From NCBI GenBank assembly GCA_016223165.1, contig JACRPO010000007.1:434001-498000 (forward strand): 64,000 nucleotides of DNA, written 5' to 3'. This DNA is from Burkholderiales bacterium (GTDB lineage Bacteria; Pseudomonadota; Gammaproteobacteria; Burkholderiales; Burkholderiaceae_C). Shown here in pieces: positions 27,730 through 36,755 of the stretch. The notes beneath the pieces were generated by a model. It was given only the letters and a program-made list of their open reading frames with translations, had not been told where the DNA came from and made no database searches. The position numbers and the translations under genes were made by a program. Numbering within the stretch: position 1 is the stretch's first letter; every line of letters starts with the position of its first letter.

Positions 27730-28416
27730 TCAGGGAGGCAGCGGCTCGACCAGCTCGGGCCCCTCGCTCGCGCTGCGGCTGACGGCGCGCGACACCGGCC
27801 AGGCCTGCAGGCCCTCGGCCGGCGGTACCGCCAGCAGCGGCGCCACGGCATTGGCTTCCAGCACCGAGCGCGAGAGCCAGGTCGCCCAATCCTTGCGCGC
27901 CACCAGCACCGGCATGCGCTCGTGGATGGGCGCCATGAGCGCGTTGGCCGCGCAGGTGAGCACGCAGCAGCTGAGCAGCCACGGCGCCTCAGGGCCGGCG
28001 CGCCAGGCCTCGAAGAGGCCGGCCATGGCGAGCGGCTGGCCGTCGGCGGCCGAGATGTACCAGGGCTGCTTCACCACCTTGCCGGCCACGGCGGTGGGCT
28101 GCCACTCGTAGAAGCCGCTGGCCGGCAGCAGGCAGCGGCGCCGCCGGGCGGCCTTGCGGAACGAGGGCTTGTCGAACACGCCCTCGGCGCGCGCGTTGTT
28201 CAACTTGCTGCCGACGGCCGGATCCTTGGCCCACGAGGGCACCAGGCCCCAGCGCATGAGCTCGGCGACGCGCTCGCCGGCGCGGGTCTCGTAGACCACC
28301 GGCACCTCGGACTGCGGGGCCACGTTCCAGCGCTTGGGGAAGACCGGGACGCGCAGGACCGAGAAGCCCGACACCAGCGTGTCGGGGTCGTAGGCCACGA
28401 CATAGCGACCGCACAT
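27730..28416 (-). CDS. yedK: SRAP (HMCES/YedK) family abasic-site protein
   Basis: Member of the SOS response-associated peptidase family, which forms a protective thiazolidine crosslink with abasic sites in single-stranded DNA. The 228 residues begin MCGRYVV, so the catalytic Cys2 is exposed after methionine removal. NNARAEG, GFYEW (catalytic Glu) and PIHERMPV (catalytic His) are intact. The usual alignment core ends about residue 205, with a variable tail. It is a single gene, convergent with nnrU. No LexA box was found. Confidence 0.95.
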   Translation of the reverse strand: MCGRYVVAYDPDTLVSGFSVLRVPVFPKRWNVAPQSEVPVVYETRAGERVAELMRWGLVPSWAKDPAVGSKLNNARAEGVFDKPSFRKAARRRRCLLPASGFYEWQPTAVAGKVVKQPWYISAADGQPLAMAGLFEAWRAGPEAPWLLSCCVLTCAANALMAPIHERMPVLVARKDWATWLSRSVLEANAVAPLLAVPPAEGLQAWPVSRAVSRSASEGPELVEPLPP

Positions 28417-28676
28417 GAGGCGATGTTGTCACGGCGGTGTTGACCCGGCGCCCGCCACCCGGCCGGGCGTGCCGCGCCGCGCAAGCACCCGGCAGGGGGA
28501 TCGGCCGGGGGGCACGCCCGCGCCGCGGCGGGGGGAGGAGGCCGGGGGCCCACCGGCCGCCGACCTCGGGGCGATGGGCGCGCAAGGCGCGGCGGCCGAG
28601 CATGGCGGCACGCCTCGGCGCACGCCCCGCAACCCTTCGCAACCATCCCCGCAACCCACCTGCCCCGGAGACCCGC

Positions 28677-29051
28677 ATGACGAACCCGGCCCCCGCCACC
28701 TCGCCTCGCCGCACCACCTCGCCGCGCCGCCTGCCACGCTGGCTGCGCCGCAGCGTGCGGGCCTGGACCCGCTGCGCGCGCTGGTGGGCCGGCGGCTCGC
28801 CGCGGGCGCGCCGCACGGGCACGGCGCTGTATGCCATCGTCGTGCCCGACAGCGAGGCCGAAGCGTCGCCGCACGAGCGGCGCTGCGGCTGGTTCGACTC
28901 GAGCCAGGACTTGCGCGAAGGCTTGTGCATCAGCGAGCACGACGGCAGCGACGCCGTCTGCGCGCAACTGCCGGTGATGGCGTGGGTGCAGCTGCAGCTG
29001 AGCGGCTGGCGGCCGAGCCTGAGCGGTGCGCAGCCCGAGCTGGCCCGCTGA
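28677..29051 (+). CDS. Small hypothetical protein
   Basis: Function not recognised. The 124-residue product has a Thr/Arg/Pro-rich N terminus (about 1-45) and then a compact half (about 45-124) with three cysteines and a hydrophobic stretch (GTALYAIVVPDSEAEASPHERRCGWFDSSQDLREGLCISEHDG). A GGAG-like site (CCGGAGACCCGCATG) precedes the ATG at 28677. Codon use and the ordered C-terminal half support a real gene. It lies in a 260-bp gap after the SRAP promoter region and before the DUF4397 gene, and shares no obvious operon. Confidence 0.6.
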   Translation: MTNPAPATSPRRTTSPRRLPRWLRRSVRAWTRCARWWAGGSPRARRTGTALYAIVVPDSEAEASPHERRCGWFDSSQDLREGLCISEHDGSDAVCAQLPVMAWVQLQLSGWRPSLSGAQPELAR

Positions 29052-29213
29052 GCGACGCGCGACCCCATCCCCCCTGACGCGCCCGAGGCCCGTTGCCGCC
29101 CCGGCCGGCGACCGCGTGGCGGAGCGAACGCCGCCGGGCCGGAGAAGGCGCCCAGCCTCACGCGGCATCATCGCGGATGTCGCGCCCGCATCGGGTGCCG
29201 GGAGACCGAAGCG

Positions 29214-30509
29214 ATGTTCCGCCCTCTCACCACCCTTGCCCGCTGGCTTCTCTGGGCACTCGTGTGGTCGACGGCCGCCGCGCTGTCCGGCTGCTACGTC
29301 GCGCCGGACGACCGCACGAAGGCGCGGGTCAGGCTTGTCAATGCCACGCGCGACTACGCCTCGCTGGACCTGCGCGTGGACGGCAGCCTGCGCCAGGGGG
29401 CGGTGGCCTACGGGGGCAACGCGAGCTACGTGGAGGTCGATCCCGACAACAGCGACAGCACCATCAGCACGGCCGGCTCGGCCACCGCCTTGCTGTCGTT
29501 CACGCCCACGGTGAGCAAGAACCAGGCCTATGCCGTGCTCGCCTTCGGCAAGGCCGGGGCGCTGCGGGAGCTGCTGCTCGACGAGAACCAGGCGGCGCCC
29601 GCCAGCGGCAAGACCGGGCTGCGGGTGGTGAACGCCGCCGCGGATGCCGGTGCGCTGGACGTCTACCTGACCGCGACCGGCGACGCACTCGCCACGGCGG
29701 TGGCCGCGCACGCCGGCGCGGCCTATGGGGAGCTGAGCCCGGCGCTCGACGTGATCGGCGGCAACTGGCGCCTGCGCGTGACGGGGGCGTCGAGCAAGAC
29801 CGATCTGCGCCTCGACGTGGCCGACCTGGCCCTGCCCGCCGGCCAGAGCGCCGTGCTCGTGCTCACGCCCAGTGCCGGGGGCACGCTGGTCGACGCGCTG
29901 CTCATGCGGCAGGAGGGCGCCATCGTGCAGGCCGACGGCGCGAACGCGCGCGTGCGGGCCATGGCCGGCGTCGGCAGCGCCGGCGCCGTCACGGCCAGCC
30001 TGGGCGGGGTGTCGCTGCTCGAGAACGCCAACTCGCCGGTGGCCGGCAACTACAAGTTCGTCGCCTCGGGCTCGCCGGCACTGGCCATCAGCGTCAACGG
30101 CAACTCGGTGGGGGCGCCGGCCACCTCGCTGGCATCGGGGCGCGACGCCACGCTGCTGGTCTATGGCCCGGCGGCCACGCCGACGGCGATCTGGCTCGCC
30201 GACGACAACCAGCTGCCCGCGGCCACGGGTTCGCTGCGCATCCGCCTGGTGAACGGCACCACCGGCGTCACGGGCACCGCGTCGCTGTCGGTGGACGGCG
30301 AAGCCATCGGCAGTGGCGGCGTGGCCGAAGGTGCCACCGGGTCCTACTCGGAGATCACGGCTTCCACATCGGCCACGCTCTCGGTGACCGCGGGGGCGGC
30401 CAGCCTGTTCAGCGCCACCAACCAGGCGCTGGTCGCCGGCGGCGTCTACACCGTCTTCGTGGTCGGCACGGCGGGGTCGACGAGCGGGATCATCAAGCGC
30501 GACCGCTGA
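29214..30509 (+). CDS. DUF4397 domain lipoprotein
   Basis: Predicted lipoprotein of 431 residues. The N terminus has a membrane segment and lipobox (LLWALVWSTAAALSGC, Cys27). The remainder reads as a series of beta-sandwich-like units: RVRLVNATRDYASLDLRVDG, TGLRVVNAAADAGALDVYLT, the ARVRAMAGVGSAG segment, and LRIRLVNGTTGVTGTASLSVDG, each resembling the DUF4397 motif. An external surface or adhesin-like role is possible but unproven. The stop codon TGA at 30507-30509 is the first base group of the inverted repeat at 30509-30669. Confidence 0.85.
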   Translation: MFRPLTTLARWLLWALVWSTAAALSGCYVAPDDRTKARVRLVNATRDYASLDLRVDGSLRQGAVAYGGNASYVEVDPDNSDSTISTAGSATALLSFTPTVSKNQAYAVLAFGKAGALRELLLDENQAAPASGKTGLRVVNAAADAGALDVYLTATGDALATAVAAHAGAAYGELSPALDVIGGNWRLRVTGASSKTDLRLDVADLALPAGQSAVLVLTPSAGGTLVDALLMRQEGAIVQADGANARVRAMAGVGSAGAVTASLGGVSLLENANSPVAGNYKFVASGSPALAISVNGNSVGAPATSLASGRDATLLVYGPAATPTAIWLADDNQLPAATGSLRIRLVNGTTGVTGTASLSVDGEAIGSGGVAEGATGSYSEITASTSATLSVTAGAASLFSATNQALVAGGVYTVFVVGTAGSTSGIIKRDR

Positions 30510-30669
30510 GAGCCTGTGAACGAATCATCCACACCCGCTCGCCACGCCAGAAAGCGCCGGCTCGTCGTTGCAAAGGCTCGCCATGTCGCCGGACATGGCT
30601 GCGCTTTGCGCCTAGATCCGACGCCTTCTGGCGCGCCGCTCGGGCGCGGCTGATTCATTCACAGGCTCT
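30509..30669. repeat. 161-bp palindromic MITE-like element
   Basis: Ends are AGAGCCTGTGAACGAATCA (30509-30527) and TGATTCATTCACAGGCTCT (30651-30669), which match at 18 of 19 positions as inverted repeats. Inside are nested inverted segments (CACGCCAGAAAGCG with CGCCTTCTGGCGCG; CCATGTC-GCCG-GACATGG), so the whole unit folds as one long imperfect hairpin. No transposase or open reading frame is inside. It begins within the stop codon of the DUF4397 gene. No second copy was found in the window. Confidence 0.75.
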
Positions 30670-30716
30670 GAGGCCGGCGGCTCGGCGTTCTTCGCCCGCG
30701 GCCGCGCCCGCCCGGC

Positions 30717-31619
30717 TCAGGCGAGCCGCCCGGCGCGGAAGTCTTCCACCGCCTGGAAGATCTCCTGGTTCGTGTTCATCACGAACGGCCCGTATTGCGC
30801 GATCGGCTCGTTGAGCGGGCGCCCGGCGATGAGGACGGCGCGCGCGCCTTCGGGGCCGGCGATGAGGCGCACGCCGTCGAAGCCGGCTGCACCGGCGGCA
30901 CCTGCGGCGTTGGCGAGGATGGCCATGCGCTGCCGGCGCACCGCCGTCTCGCCCACCTGCAACTCGCCGCGATAGACGTAGACGAAGGCGTTGTGGGCGG
31001 CCGGCAGCGGCTGCTCGAAGGCGGCGCCGGCGTCCAGGTGCAGGTCGAGGTACAGCGGCTCGGTGTCTTCGCGCTGCATGGCGCCGGCGAGGCCGTGCGT
31101 GGCGCCGGCGATCACGTGCGCGGTCACGCCCGCTTCGGCGCCCTCACCACGCCAGACCGGGATCTCCTCGGGCCGGATGTCGCGGTACCAGGGCTCGCGC
31201 ATCTTGCTCCCGGCGGGCAGGTTGAGCCAGAGCTGGAAGCCTTCCATGCGGCCCTCTTCCTGCTCGGGCATCTCGCTGTGGATGACGCCGCGCCCGGCCG
31301 TCATCCACTGCACGCTGCCGGGCGTGAGCAGGCCTTCGTGGCCGGCGCTGTCCTTGTGGCGCATGCGGCCTTCGAGCATGTAGGTCACGGTCTCGAAGCC
31401 GCGGTGCGGGTGGTCGGGGAAGCCGCCGATGTAGTCGGCGGCGGCGTCGCTGCCGAAGGCGTCGAGCATCAGGAAGGGGTCGAGCCGGCGCTGCAGGTTC
31501 TGCGTCAGCACGCGCGTCAGCTTGACGCCGTCGCCGTCGCTGGTGGCCTGGCCCTGCACGAGGCGCTCGACGGGGCGCGGTTGCGCGACGAGGGTGGGGG
31601 TGGCGAGTGTGGTGCTCAT
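30717..31619 (-). CDS. Pirin family protein
   Basis: Bicupin (pirin) of 300 residues; family members include quercetinase-like dioxygenases. The N-terminal cupin shows FPDHPHRGFETVTYMLEGRMRHKDSAGHEG (metal-binding His and Glu), then VQWMTAGRGVIHSEMPEQEEGRMEGFQLWLNLP. The C-terminal half includes PLNEPIAQYGPFVMNTNQEI, a common pirin ending. The start at ATG 31619 gives MSTTLATPTLVAQPRP; further upstream sequence is not family-like. It is divergent from the DUF427 gene (181 bp apart). Confidence 0.95.
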   Translation of the reverse strand: MSTTLATPTLVAQPRPVERLVQGQATSDGDGVKLTRVLTQNLQRRLDPFLMLDAFGSDAAADYIGGFPDHPHRGFETVTYMLEGRMRHKDSAGHEGLLTPGSVQWMTAGRGVIHSEMPEQEEGRMEGFQLWLNLPAGSKMREPWYRDIRPEEIPVWRGEGAEAGVTAHVIAGATHGLAGAMQREDTEPLYLDLHLDAGAAFEQPLPAAHNAFVYVYRGELQVGETAVRRQRMAILANAAGAAGAAGFDGVRLIAGPEGARAVLIAGRPLNEPIAQYGPFVMNTNQEIFQAVEDFRAGRLA

Positions 31620-31800
31620 GATGCCAATGTAGTGGCGGCGCGGCGCTGCGGCGAGCGCGGGGCTTTGCATGCAGCGTTCAGGCCGCTTCATCGATGCGCC
31701 GCCGCTGTCGCCCCGCCGCCCCTGCCGGGGCGGTGCCGGCCGCCCGGTGGTAATCTGGAAAACACAACTCCTCCCCGAGGAACCCGTCAAGGACCGAGCG

Positions 31801-32082
31801 ATGAAAGCGATCTGGAAAGACACCGTGATTGCCGAGAGCGACGACACCGTCGTCGTCGAGGGCAACCACTACTTCCCCGCCGCGGCGGTGAAGCCGCAGC
31901 ACCTGCTGTCGAGCAACACGAAGACGATGTGCTCATGGAAAGGGCAGGCGAACTACCACACGGTCTTCGTCGACGGCGACGCCAACCCCGATGCCGCCTG
32001 GACCTACCCCGACCCGAAGGAGGCGGCGGCGAACATCAAGGGCCGCATCGCCTTCTGGAAGGGCGTGCAAGTGGTGGAGTGA
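31801..32082 (+). CDS. DUF427 domain protein
   Basis: Small 93-residue cytosolic protein matching DUF427: MKAIWKDTVIAESDDTVVVEGNHYFP, CSWKGQANYHTVFVDG and PDPKEAAANIKGRIAFWKGVQV all fit the family. Function unknown; structures show a compact beta barrel. ATG 31801 is at the family start and the length is typical (about 90-95). It is a single gene, with the nuclease-like gene 24 bp downstream. Confidence 0.92.
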   Translation: MKAIWKDTVIAESDDTVVVEGNHYFPAAAVKPQHLLSSNTKTMCSWKGQANYHTVFVDGDANPDAAWTYPDPKEAAANIKGRIAFWKGVQVVE

Positions 32083-32106
32083 GCCACGGGCTCGAGTCCA
32101 AGCCCG

Positions 32107-33033
32107 GTGGTCCTGCCCGTCGCGCACCGGCGCCGCTTGCGCGAGCTCTGGCGCTCGGCCGGCTGGCCCTGCCGCGACGCGGTGGAGGTGGACCTGCTCG
32201 CCGCCGGTCTGCTCGAACGCCGCTTCGATGCCGAGCATCGCGAGACGCTGCACCTCACCGACGCCGGCATCCAGGCCCTCGCGGCCACGCTGGCGAAGAA
32301 CCGCGCCGCCTTCGATGCCCATGAGGCCCTCGTGGCGCGCGTCGCCGAGCAGATGCGGCGCGCCGGGCGCATCGTCTGGTGCGGCCTGTCGCTGCGTGCG
32401 GCACTGGTCGAAGCAGGGGCCGACCTCGCGGCCGAGGCCGGCGCGTCCCCGGGCGCGCGCGCCAAGGTGCGCTGGGTGATGGCGATGCCCGACGTCTACT
32501 CGATCCGCCACACCACGGTCGAGGCTTACACCGAGCCGGCGGTGCACGAGATCAAGGTGCGCCGCGCCGACCTGCTCGCCGACCTCAAGCGGCCGGACAA
32601 GGGTGCCGCCTATCGCGCGCTGAGCAGCCAATGCTGGTACGTGCTCGGGTCCGGCGTGGGCAACGAGGACGACGTGCCGCCCGAGTACGGCGTGCTCATC
32701 GCCAATGGCGCCGGCCTCGAGCTCGCGCGCCCGGCACCGCGGCGGCCGGTGACGCCGGACTTCGCGGTGTGGATGGCGCTCGCGCGCGCCACCGCGCTGG
32801 CGCCGTCGGAGGAGGAGGCGCCGCAGGCGCCCCTGGCGCCGCCCGCGCCGCCCGCGCCGCCCGCGCCGCCGGAAGCGGCCGCGCTCCTCGACGGCGCGCA
32901 CGTACAACCGCGCGCACATCCTCGCGCGAGTCCTGGCGCAGGTCCTGGCGCAGGTCCTGGCGCAGGTCCTCGCGCACAATCGGGCGCCGCGCCGGGGCAG
33001 GCGCGCGGCTCAGGAAGTTCGAGGTCCCGATGA
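32107..33033 (+). CDS. PD-(D/E)XK-like nuclease candidate
   Basis: Not a named family that I recognise. The 308-residue product (GTG start) has a helical N half and, at about residues 125-160, MPDVYSIRHT followed by a strand with HEIKVRRADLLADLKRPDKG. PD...(D/E)xK with Asp/Glu and Lys in this order and spacing is characteristic of PD-(D/E)XK nucleases, so I infer such a fold; similarity to MmcB-like repair proteins is possible. The C-terminal 70 residues are a Pro/Ala/Gly-rich tail (PPAPPAPPAPP, GAGPGAGPGAGP) encoded by four 12-bp repeats (32923-32970). The TGA at 33031-33033 overlaps the thioredoxin gene start (ATGA). Confidence 0.6.
   Translation: MVLPVAHRRRLRELWRSAGWPCRDAVEVDLLAAGLLERRFDAEHRETLHLTDAGIQALAATLAKNRAAFDAHEALVARVAEQMRRAGRIVWCGLSLRAALVEAGADLAAEAGASPGARAKVRWVMAMPDVYSIRHTTVEAYTEPAVHEIKVRRADLLADLKRPDKGAAYRALSSQCWYVLGSGVGNEDDVPPEYGVLIANGAGLELARPAPRRPVTPDFAVWMALARATALAPSEEEAPQAPLAPPAPPAPPAPPEAAALLDGAHVQPRAHPRASPGAGPGAGPGAGPRAQSGAAPGQARGSGSSRSR
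32923..32970. repeat. Four-unit 12-bp tandem repeat at end of nuclease-like gene
   Basis: Units CGCGCGAGTCCT then three identical GGCGCAGGTCCT (32935, 32947, 32959) encode the PGAGPGAGPGAG tail. Frame is preserved by the 12-bp length. Confidence 0.8.
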
Positions 33034-34730
33034 AACTCGCCAAATTCTCATGTGCGGCCCGCGCCGCGGCCCTGGCCACGCGGAGCGCCGCCCGCGCCGC
33101 CACCCAGGCCGCCGCACTCGCCGTGACACTGGCGCTGCCGGCGGCGCCGGCCCTTGCGGCCGGCATGCCCTCGACCAACGTGGCCTGGCAGCCGGCGGCG
33201 GCCGACGCCGACATCGAGCGCGCCTTCGTGCGTGCGCGGGCCGAGAAGAAGCCGGTGCTGCTCTACTGGGGCGCCACCTGGTGCCCGCCGTGCAACCAGC
33301 TGAAGGCGACGCTGTTCAGCCGGCAGGAGTTCGCGGCGCTGTCGAAGGGCTTCGTCGCCGTCCATGTCGACGGCGACCTGCCCGGCGCGCAGAAGCTCGG
33401 CTCGCGCTTCAAGGTGAGCGGCTATCCGACGACGGTGCTCTACACGCCCGAGGGCCAGGAGATCACGCGCCTGCCGGGCGAAGTGGATGCGTCGCAGGCG
33501 CTGGCGGTGCTGCAGCTCGGCCTGGCCGGCGGCCGCTCGGTGAAAGCGGTGCTCGCAGACGCGCTGGCCGGGAAGCCGATGTCGTCGAACGACTGGCGTC
33601 TGCTCGCCTTCTATTCCTGGGAGACCGACGAGCAGCAGCTCGTGCCCAAGGCCGAGGTGCCGGGCACGCTGGCCCGGCTGGCCGCGGCCAGCCCGGCGGC
33701 GCGGAACGGGGCAGGCGGCGATGCCGAGACGACGACGCGCCTGTGGCTGAAGGCGCTCGCGGCCAGCGACGACGGCAAGGGACTGAAGGCCGACGACGGC
33801 CTGCGCCAGCGCGTGAGCAGGGTGCTCGCCGATGCGCGCGAGGTGCGCGCGCAGATGGACGTGCTGAGCAACGGCGCCGCCGACATCGTGCGCACGCTCG
33901 AGGACGACGATTCCCCGCGCCGGGCGCCGCTGGTCGCCGCCTACGACGCGGCGATGAAGAAGCTGGAGTCCGACGCGACGCTGTCGCGCGCCGACCGCCT
34001 CGGGGCGCTGATCGCGCGCGTCGACCTGGCGCGCCTCACGGACCCCAAGGACAGCGTGCACCCCAAGCTGCCAGCACCGCTGCTGGCCGACCTGCGCGAG
34101 CATGTGGCCCGTGCCGACCGCGAGATCACCGACGGCTACGAGCGGCAGGCGGTCATCACGGCCGCGGCTTACGCGCTCGGCCGCGCCGGGCTGTGGGCCG
34201 AGAGCGACGCGCTGCTGAAGAGCAACCTCGCGAAGAGCCATTCGCCCTACTACCTGATGAGCCAGCTCGGCAGCAATGCACGCAAGCTCGGCCGCAAGGA
34301 CGAGGCGCTGCGCTGGTACGGCGAGGCCTTCGAGAAGTCCACCGGCCCGGCGACGCGGCTGCAATGGGGCTCGGGCTACCTGACGGCGCTCGTCGACCTC
34401 GCTCCGCAGGATGAAGCGCGCATCGAGAAGGTGGCCGCGCAGCTGCTGCGCGAGGCGGCCGGCGATGCCGGCGCGTTCGAGGGCCGCAGCGTGCGTTCGC
34501 TGCAGCGCGCCGGCAACAAGCTCGCTGCCTGGAACGGCGAAGGCCGGCACGCCGCGGCGATGAAGCGGCTGCAGGGCCAGCTCGATGGGCTGTGTGCCGG
34601 CCTGGCCAAAGGCGAAGCGGCCGCAGGGCAGCGTGCCGCTTGCGAGAAGCTGCTCAAGCCGGGGCCTTCGAAGCTGGCGCAAGCACTGCACTGGCTGCTG
34701 GCGCCGAAGTCCGGACAGAAGGCGGCGTGA
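33030..34730 (+). CDS. Secreted thioredoxin-like protein with helical C-terminal domain
   Basis: Periplasmic protein of 566 residues. The N-terminal signal peptide (AALAVTLALPAAPALAAG, cut near residue 45) precedes a thioredoxin fold with active site GATWCPPCNQLK (about residues 83-94; CPPC) and YPTTVLYTPEG including cis-Pro. The remaining 350 residues are alpha-helical, TPR-like and Ala-rich, ending in a Lys/Ala segment. Family members of this size serve thiol reduction or disulfide control in the periplasm; the partner is unknown. It overlaps the nuclease-like gene before it and the peptide-binding gene after it (GTGA). Confidence 0.85.
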   Translation: MKLAKFSCAARAAALATRSAARAATQAAALAVTLALPAAPALAAGMPSTNVAWQPAAADADIERAFVRARAEKKPVLLYWGATWCPPCNQLKATLFSRQEFAALSKGFVAVHVDGDLPGAQKLGSRFKVSGYPTTVLYTPEGQEITRLPGEVDASQALAVLQLGLAGGRSVKAVLADALAGKPMSSNDWRLLAFYSWETDEQQLVPKAEVPGTLARLAAASPAARNGAGGDAETTTRLWLKALAASDDGKGLKADDGLRQRVSRVLADAREVRAQMDVLSNGAADIVRTLEDDDSPRRAPLVAAYDAAMKKLESDATLSRADRLGALIARVDLARLTDPKDSVHPKLPAPLLADLREHVARADREITDGYERQAVITAAAYALGRAGLWAESDALLKSNLAKSHSPYYLMSQLGSNARKLGRKDEALRWYGEAFEKSTGPATRLQWGSGYLTALVDLAPQDEARIEKVAAQLLREAAGDAGAFEGRSVRSLQRAGNKLAAWNGEGRHAAAMKRLQGQLDGLCAGLAKGEAAAGQRAACEKLLKPGPSKLAQALHWLLAPKSGQKAA

Positions 34731-36745
34731 AAGGGCGGCCCACCGACGCGGGCGACGCGCGGCTCGACCGGGCCCGCCGGCGCCTGGGTGCCTTGCTGCT
34801 CGGCTCGCCGTGGGCGGGGGTGGGCTGGGCGGCCACAGCGGCTACGCTGGCGGCACAGGCCGCACAGGCCGCGCAGTCGAAAGGCCCCCTCGCGGCCGGT
34901 GCCGCTGCTGCAGCGGACCCGGCGCCTGCTTCCGGTGGCGCGCACACCGGCCGCTGGGTGCATGGCTTCGCCGCCTACGGCGCGCCGAAATACGGCCCGG
35001 ACTTTTCGCACTTCGAGTACGTCGACCCCGAGGCGCCGAAGGGCGGCACGCTCAAGCTGAAGAACCCCGATCGGCGCAGCAGCTTCGACAAGTTCAACCC
35101 CTGGACGCTGCGCGGCAATTCACCGGCAGGCGTGCTGATCTGGATGATCGAGGGGCTGGCGCACCTGGGGCAGGACGAGCCGATGAGCATGTACGGCCTG
35201 CTCGCCGAGGCCATGCTCTTGGCGCCCGACTATTCGAGCATCACCTTCCGCATCCGCCCCGAGGCGCGCTTCCACAACGGCGAGGCCGTGACGGCCGAGG
35301 ACGTGCGGCACAGCTTCGCGATGCTCTCGGGCAAGGCGGCGCGCCCCGATGTGCAGACGCAGCTCGCCGGGCTGGAGCGGGTGGAGGTGCTCGATGCGCG
35401 CACCGTGCGCTTCCATGCGCGCGAGAAGACGCGCGAGCAGATGTTCATTGCCGGCACGATGCCCGTGTTCAGCCGCAAGTGGGGCGAGGGCAAGCCGTTC
35501 GACCAGATCGTCACCGAGTACCCGATCGCCAGCGGCCCCTACCGCATCGACCGCGTCGACATGCCCCGGCGCATCGAGTTCAGGCTCGACCCCGACTACT
35601 GGGGCCGGCACTTGCCGGTGCGGCGCGGACACTTCAATTTCGAGCGCGTCGTCTATCGCAACTACGCTGACGATGCGGTGGCGCGCGAGGCGTTCAAGGC
35701 GGGTGAATTCGACCTGATGAAGGAGTACCGCTCGCGCGCGTTCGTGCGCCAGCACGCCGGCGTCAAGTGGGACGACGGCCGCATCAAGAAGGCCGTCCTA
35801 CCCACGCGCTACGGCCAGTACCTGCAGAGCTACCAGCTCAACCTGCGCCGGCCGATCTTCCAGGACATCCGCGTGCGCGAGGCGCTCGGCTACACCTACG
35901 ATTTCGAGACGCTGAACAAGACGAAGATGTTCACGCGCGCCAGCAGCGCCTTCAACAACTCCGACTTCGCCGCCCAGGGCCCACCCTCGCCCGCCGAGCT
36001 GGCGCTGCTGGAGCCGTTCCGCGCCGAGCTGCCGCCGCGCGTCTTCGGTCCCGCGTTCGTGGCGCCGCGCACCGATGCCGACCCCAACGGCCTGCGCCGC
36101 AACTTGCTGAAGGCGCGCGAGTTGCTGGAGCAGGCCGGCTGGAAGCTCGACGCTGCCGGCGTGCTGCGCAATGGCAAGGGCGAGCCCTTCGTCTTCGAGT
36201 ACATGCAGCCGCTCGCCTCCAGCGTCGTCGACTGGCAGCGCAACCTGAAGAAGCTGGGCATCGAGATGCGGGTGCGCCTGGTGGACTTCGCGCTCTACCG
36301 GCGGCGCCTGCAGCAGTACGACTTCGATACCGCCGCCCTCGTCGAGGGGCGCTTCACGCTGCCGCAAGGCGCCGAACTGGCCGCCAGCTACGGCAGCAAG
36401 TCCGCCGACGACCCGGGCAACAACAATTTCCGCGGCGTCAAGAGCCGCGCCGTCGATGCCCTGATCGAGGCCATGAACCGCGCCGACTCGCTGCCGGCGC
36501 TGCGCGATGCCGCAAGGGCACTCGACCGCGTCATCATGTGGAACTTCTGGCAGATCCCCGACCTGTGGCAGGCGCAGGAGCCGATCTCGTACTGGAACAA
36601 GTTCGGCAGCCCCAAGGTGACGGCGCACTACTACCAGGCCGATACGCTGATCAGCGGCTTCATCGAGCATGGGCCGTGGCCGCTGTGGACCTGGTGGGAC
36701 CTGGCTTTCGACAAGACGCGCCAGGCGCGCGCAGGCAAGGTCTGA
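34727..36745 (+). CDS. yejA: Peptide-binding protein of YejA type (SBP family 5)
   Basis: Periplasmic solute-binding protein of an oligopeptide ABC importer. The 672-residue product starts with GTG 34727 overlapping the thioredoxin stop (GTGA) and has an unusually long N terminus with a hydrophobic signal-like segment (LGALLLGSPWAGVGWAATAATLA). The family 5 core follows: HGFAAYGAPKYGPDFSHFEYVDPEAPKGGTLKLKNP and later LAEAMLLAPDYSSITFRIRPEARFHNGEAVTAEDVRHSF. YejA-like features include YVDPEAPKGG and GVKWDDGRIKK. The next three genes (yejB, yejE, yejF types) complete a YejABEF-like transporter; in enterobacteria this takes up microcin C and peptides. Confidence 0.9.
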   Translation: MKGRPTDAGDARLDRARRRLGALLLGSPWAGVGWAATAATLAAQAAQAAQSKGPLAAGAAAAADPAPASGGAHTGRWVHGFAAYGAPKYGPDFSHFEYVDPEAPKGGTLKLKNPDRRSSFDKFNPWTLRGNSPAGVLIWMIEGLAHLGQDEPMSMYGLLAEAMLLAPDYSSITFRIRPEARFHNGEAVTAEDVRHSFAMLSGKAARPDVQTQLAGLERVEVLDARTVRFHAREKTREQMFIAGTMPVFSRKWGEGKPFDQIVTEYPIASGPYRIDRVDMPRRIEFRLDPDYWGRHLPVRRGHFNFERVVYRNYADDAVAREAFKAGEFDLMKEYRSRAFVRQHAGVKWDDGRIKKAVLPTRYGQYLQSYQLNLRRPIFQDIRVREALGYTYDFETLNKTKMFTRASSAFNNSDFAAQGPPSPAELALLEPFRAELPPRVFGPAFVAPRTDADPNGLRRNLLKARELLEQAGWKLDAAGVLRNGKGEPFVFEYMQPLASSVVDWQRNLKKLGIEMRVRLVDFALYRRRLQQYDFDTAALVEGRFTLPQGAELAASYGSKSADDPGNNNFRGVKSRAVDALIEAMNRADSLPALRDAARALDRVIMWNFWQIPDLWQAQEPISYWNKFGSPKVTAHYYQADTLISGFIEHGPWPLWTWWDLAFDKTRQARAGKV

Positions 36746-36755
36746 GGCGAGAGCG

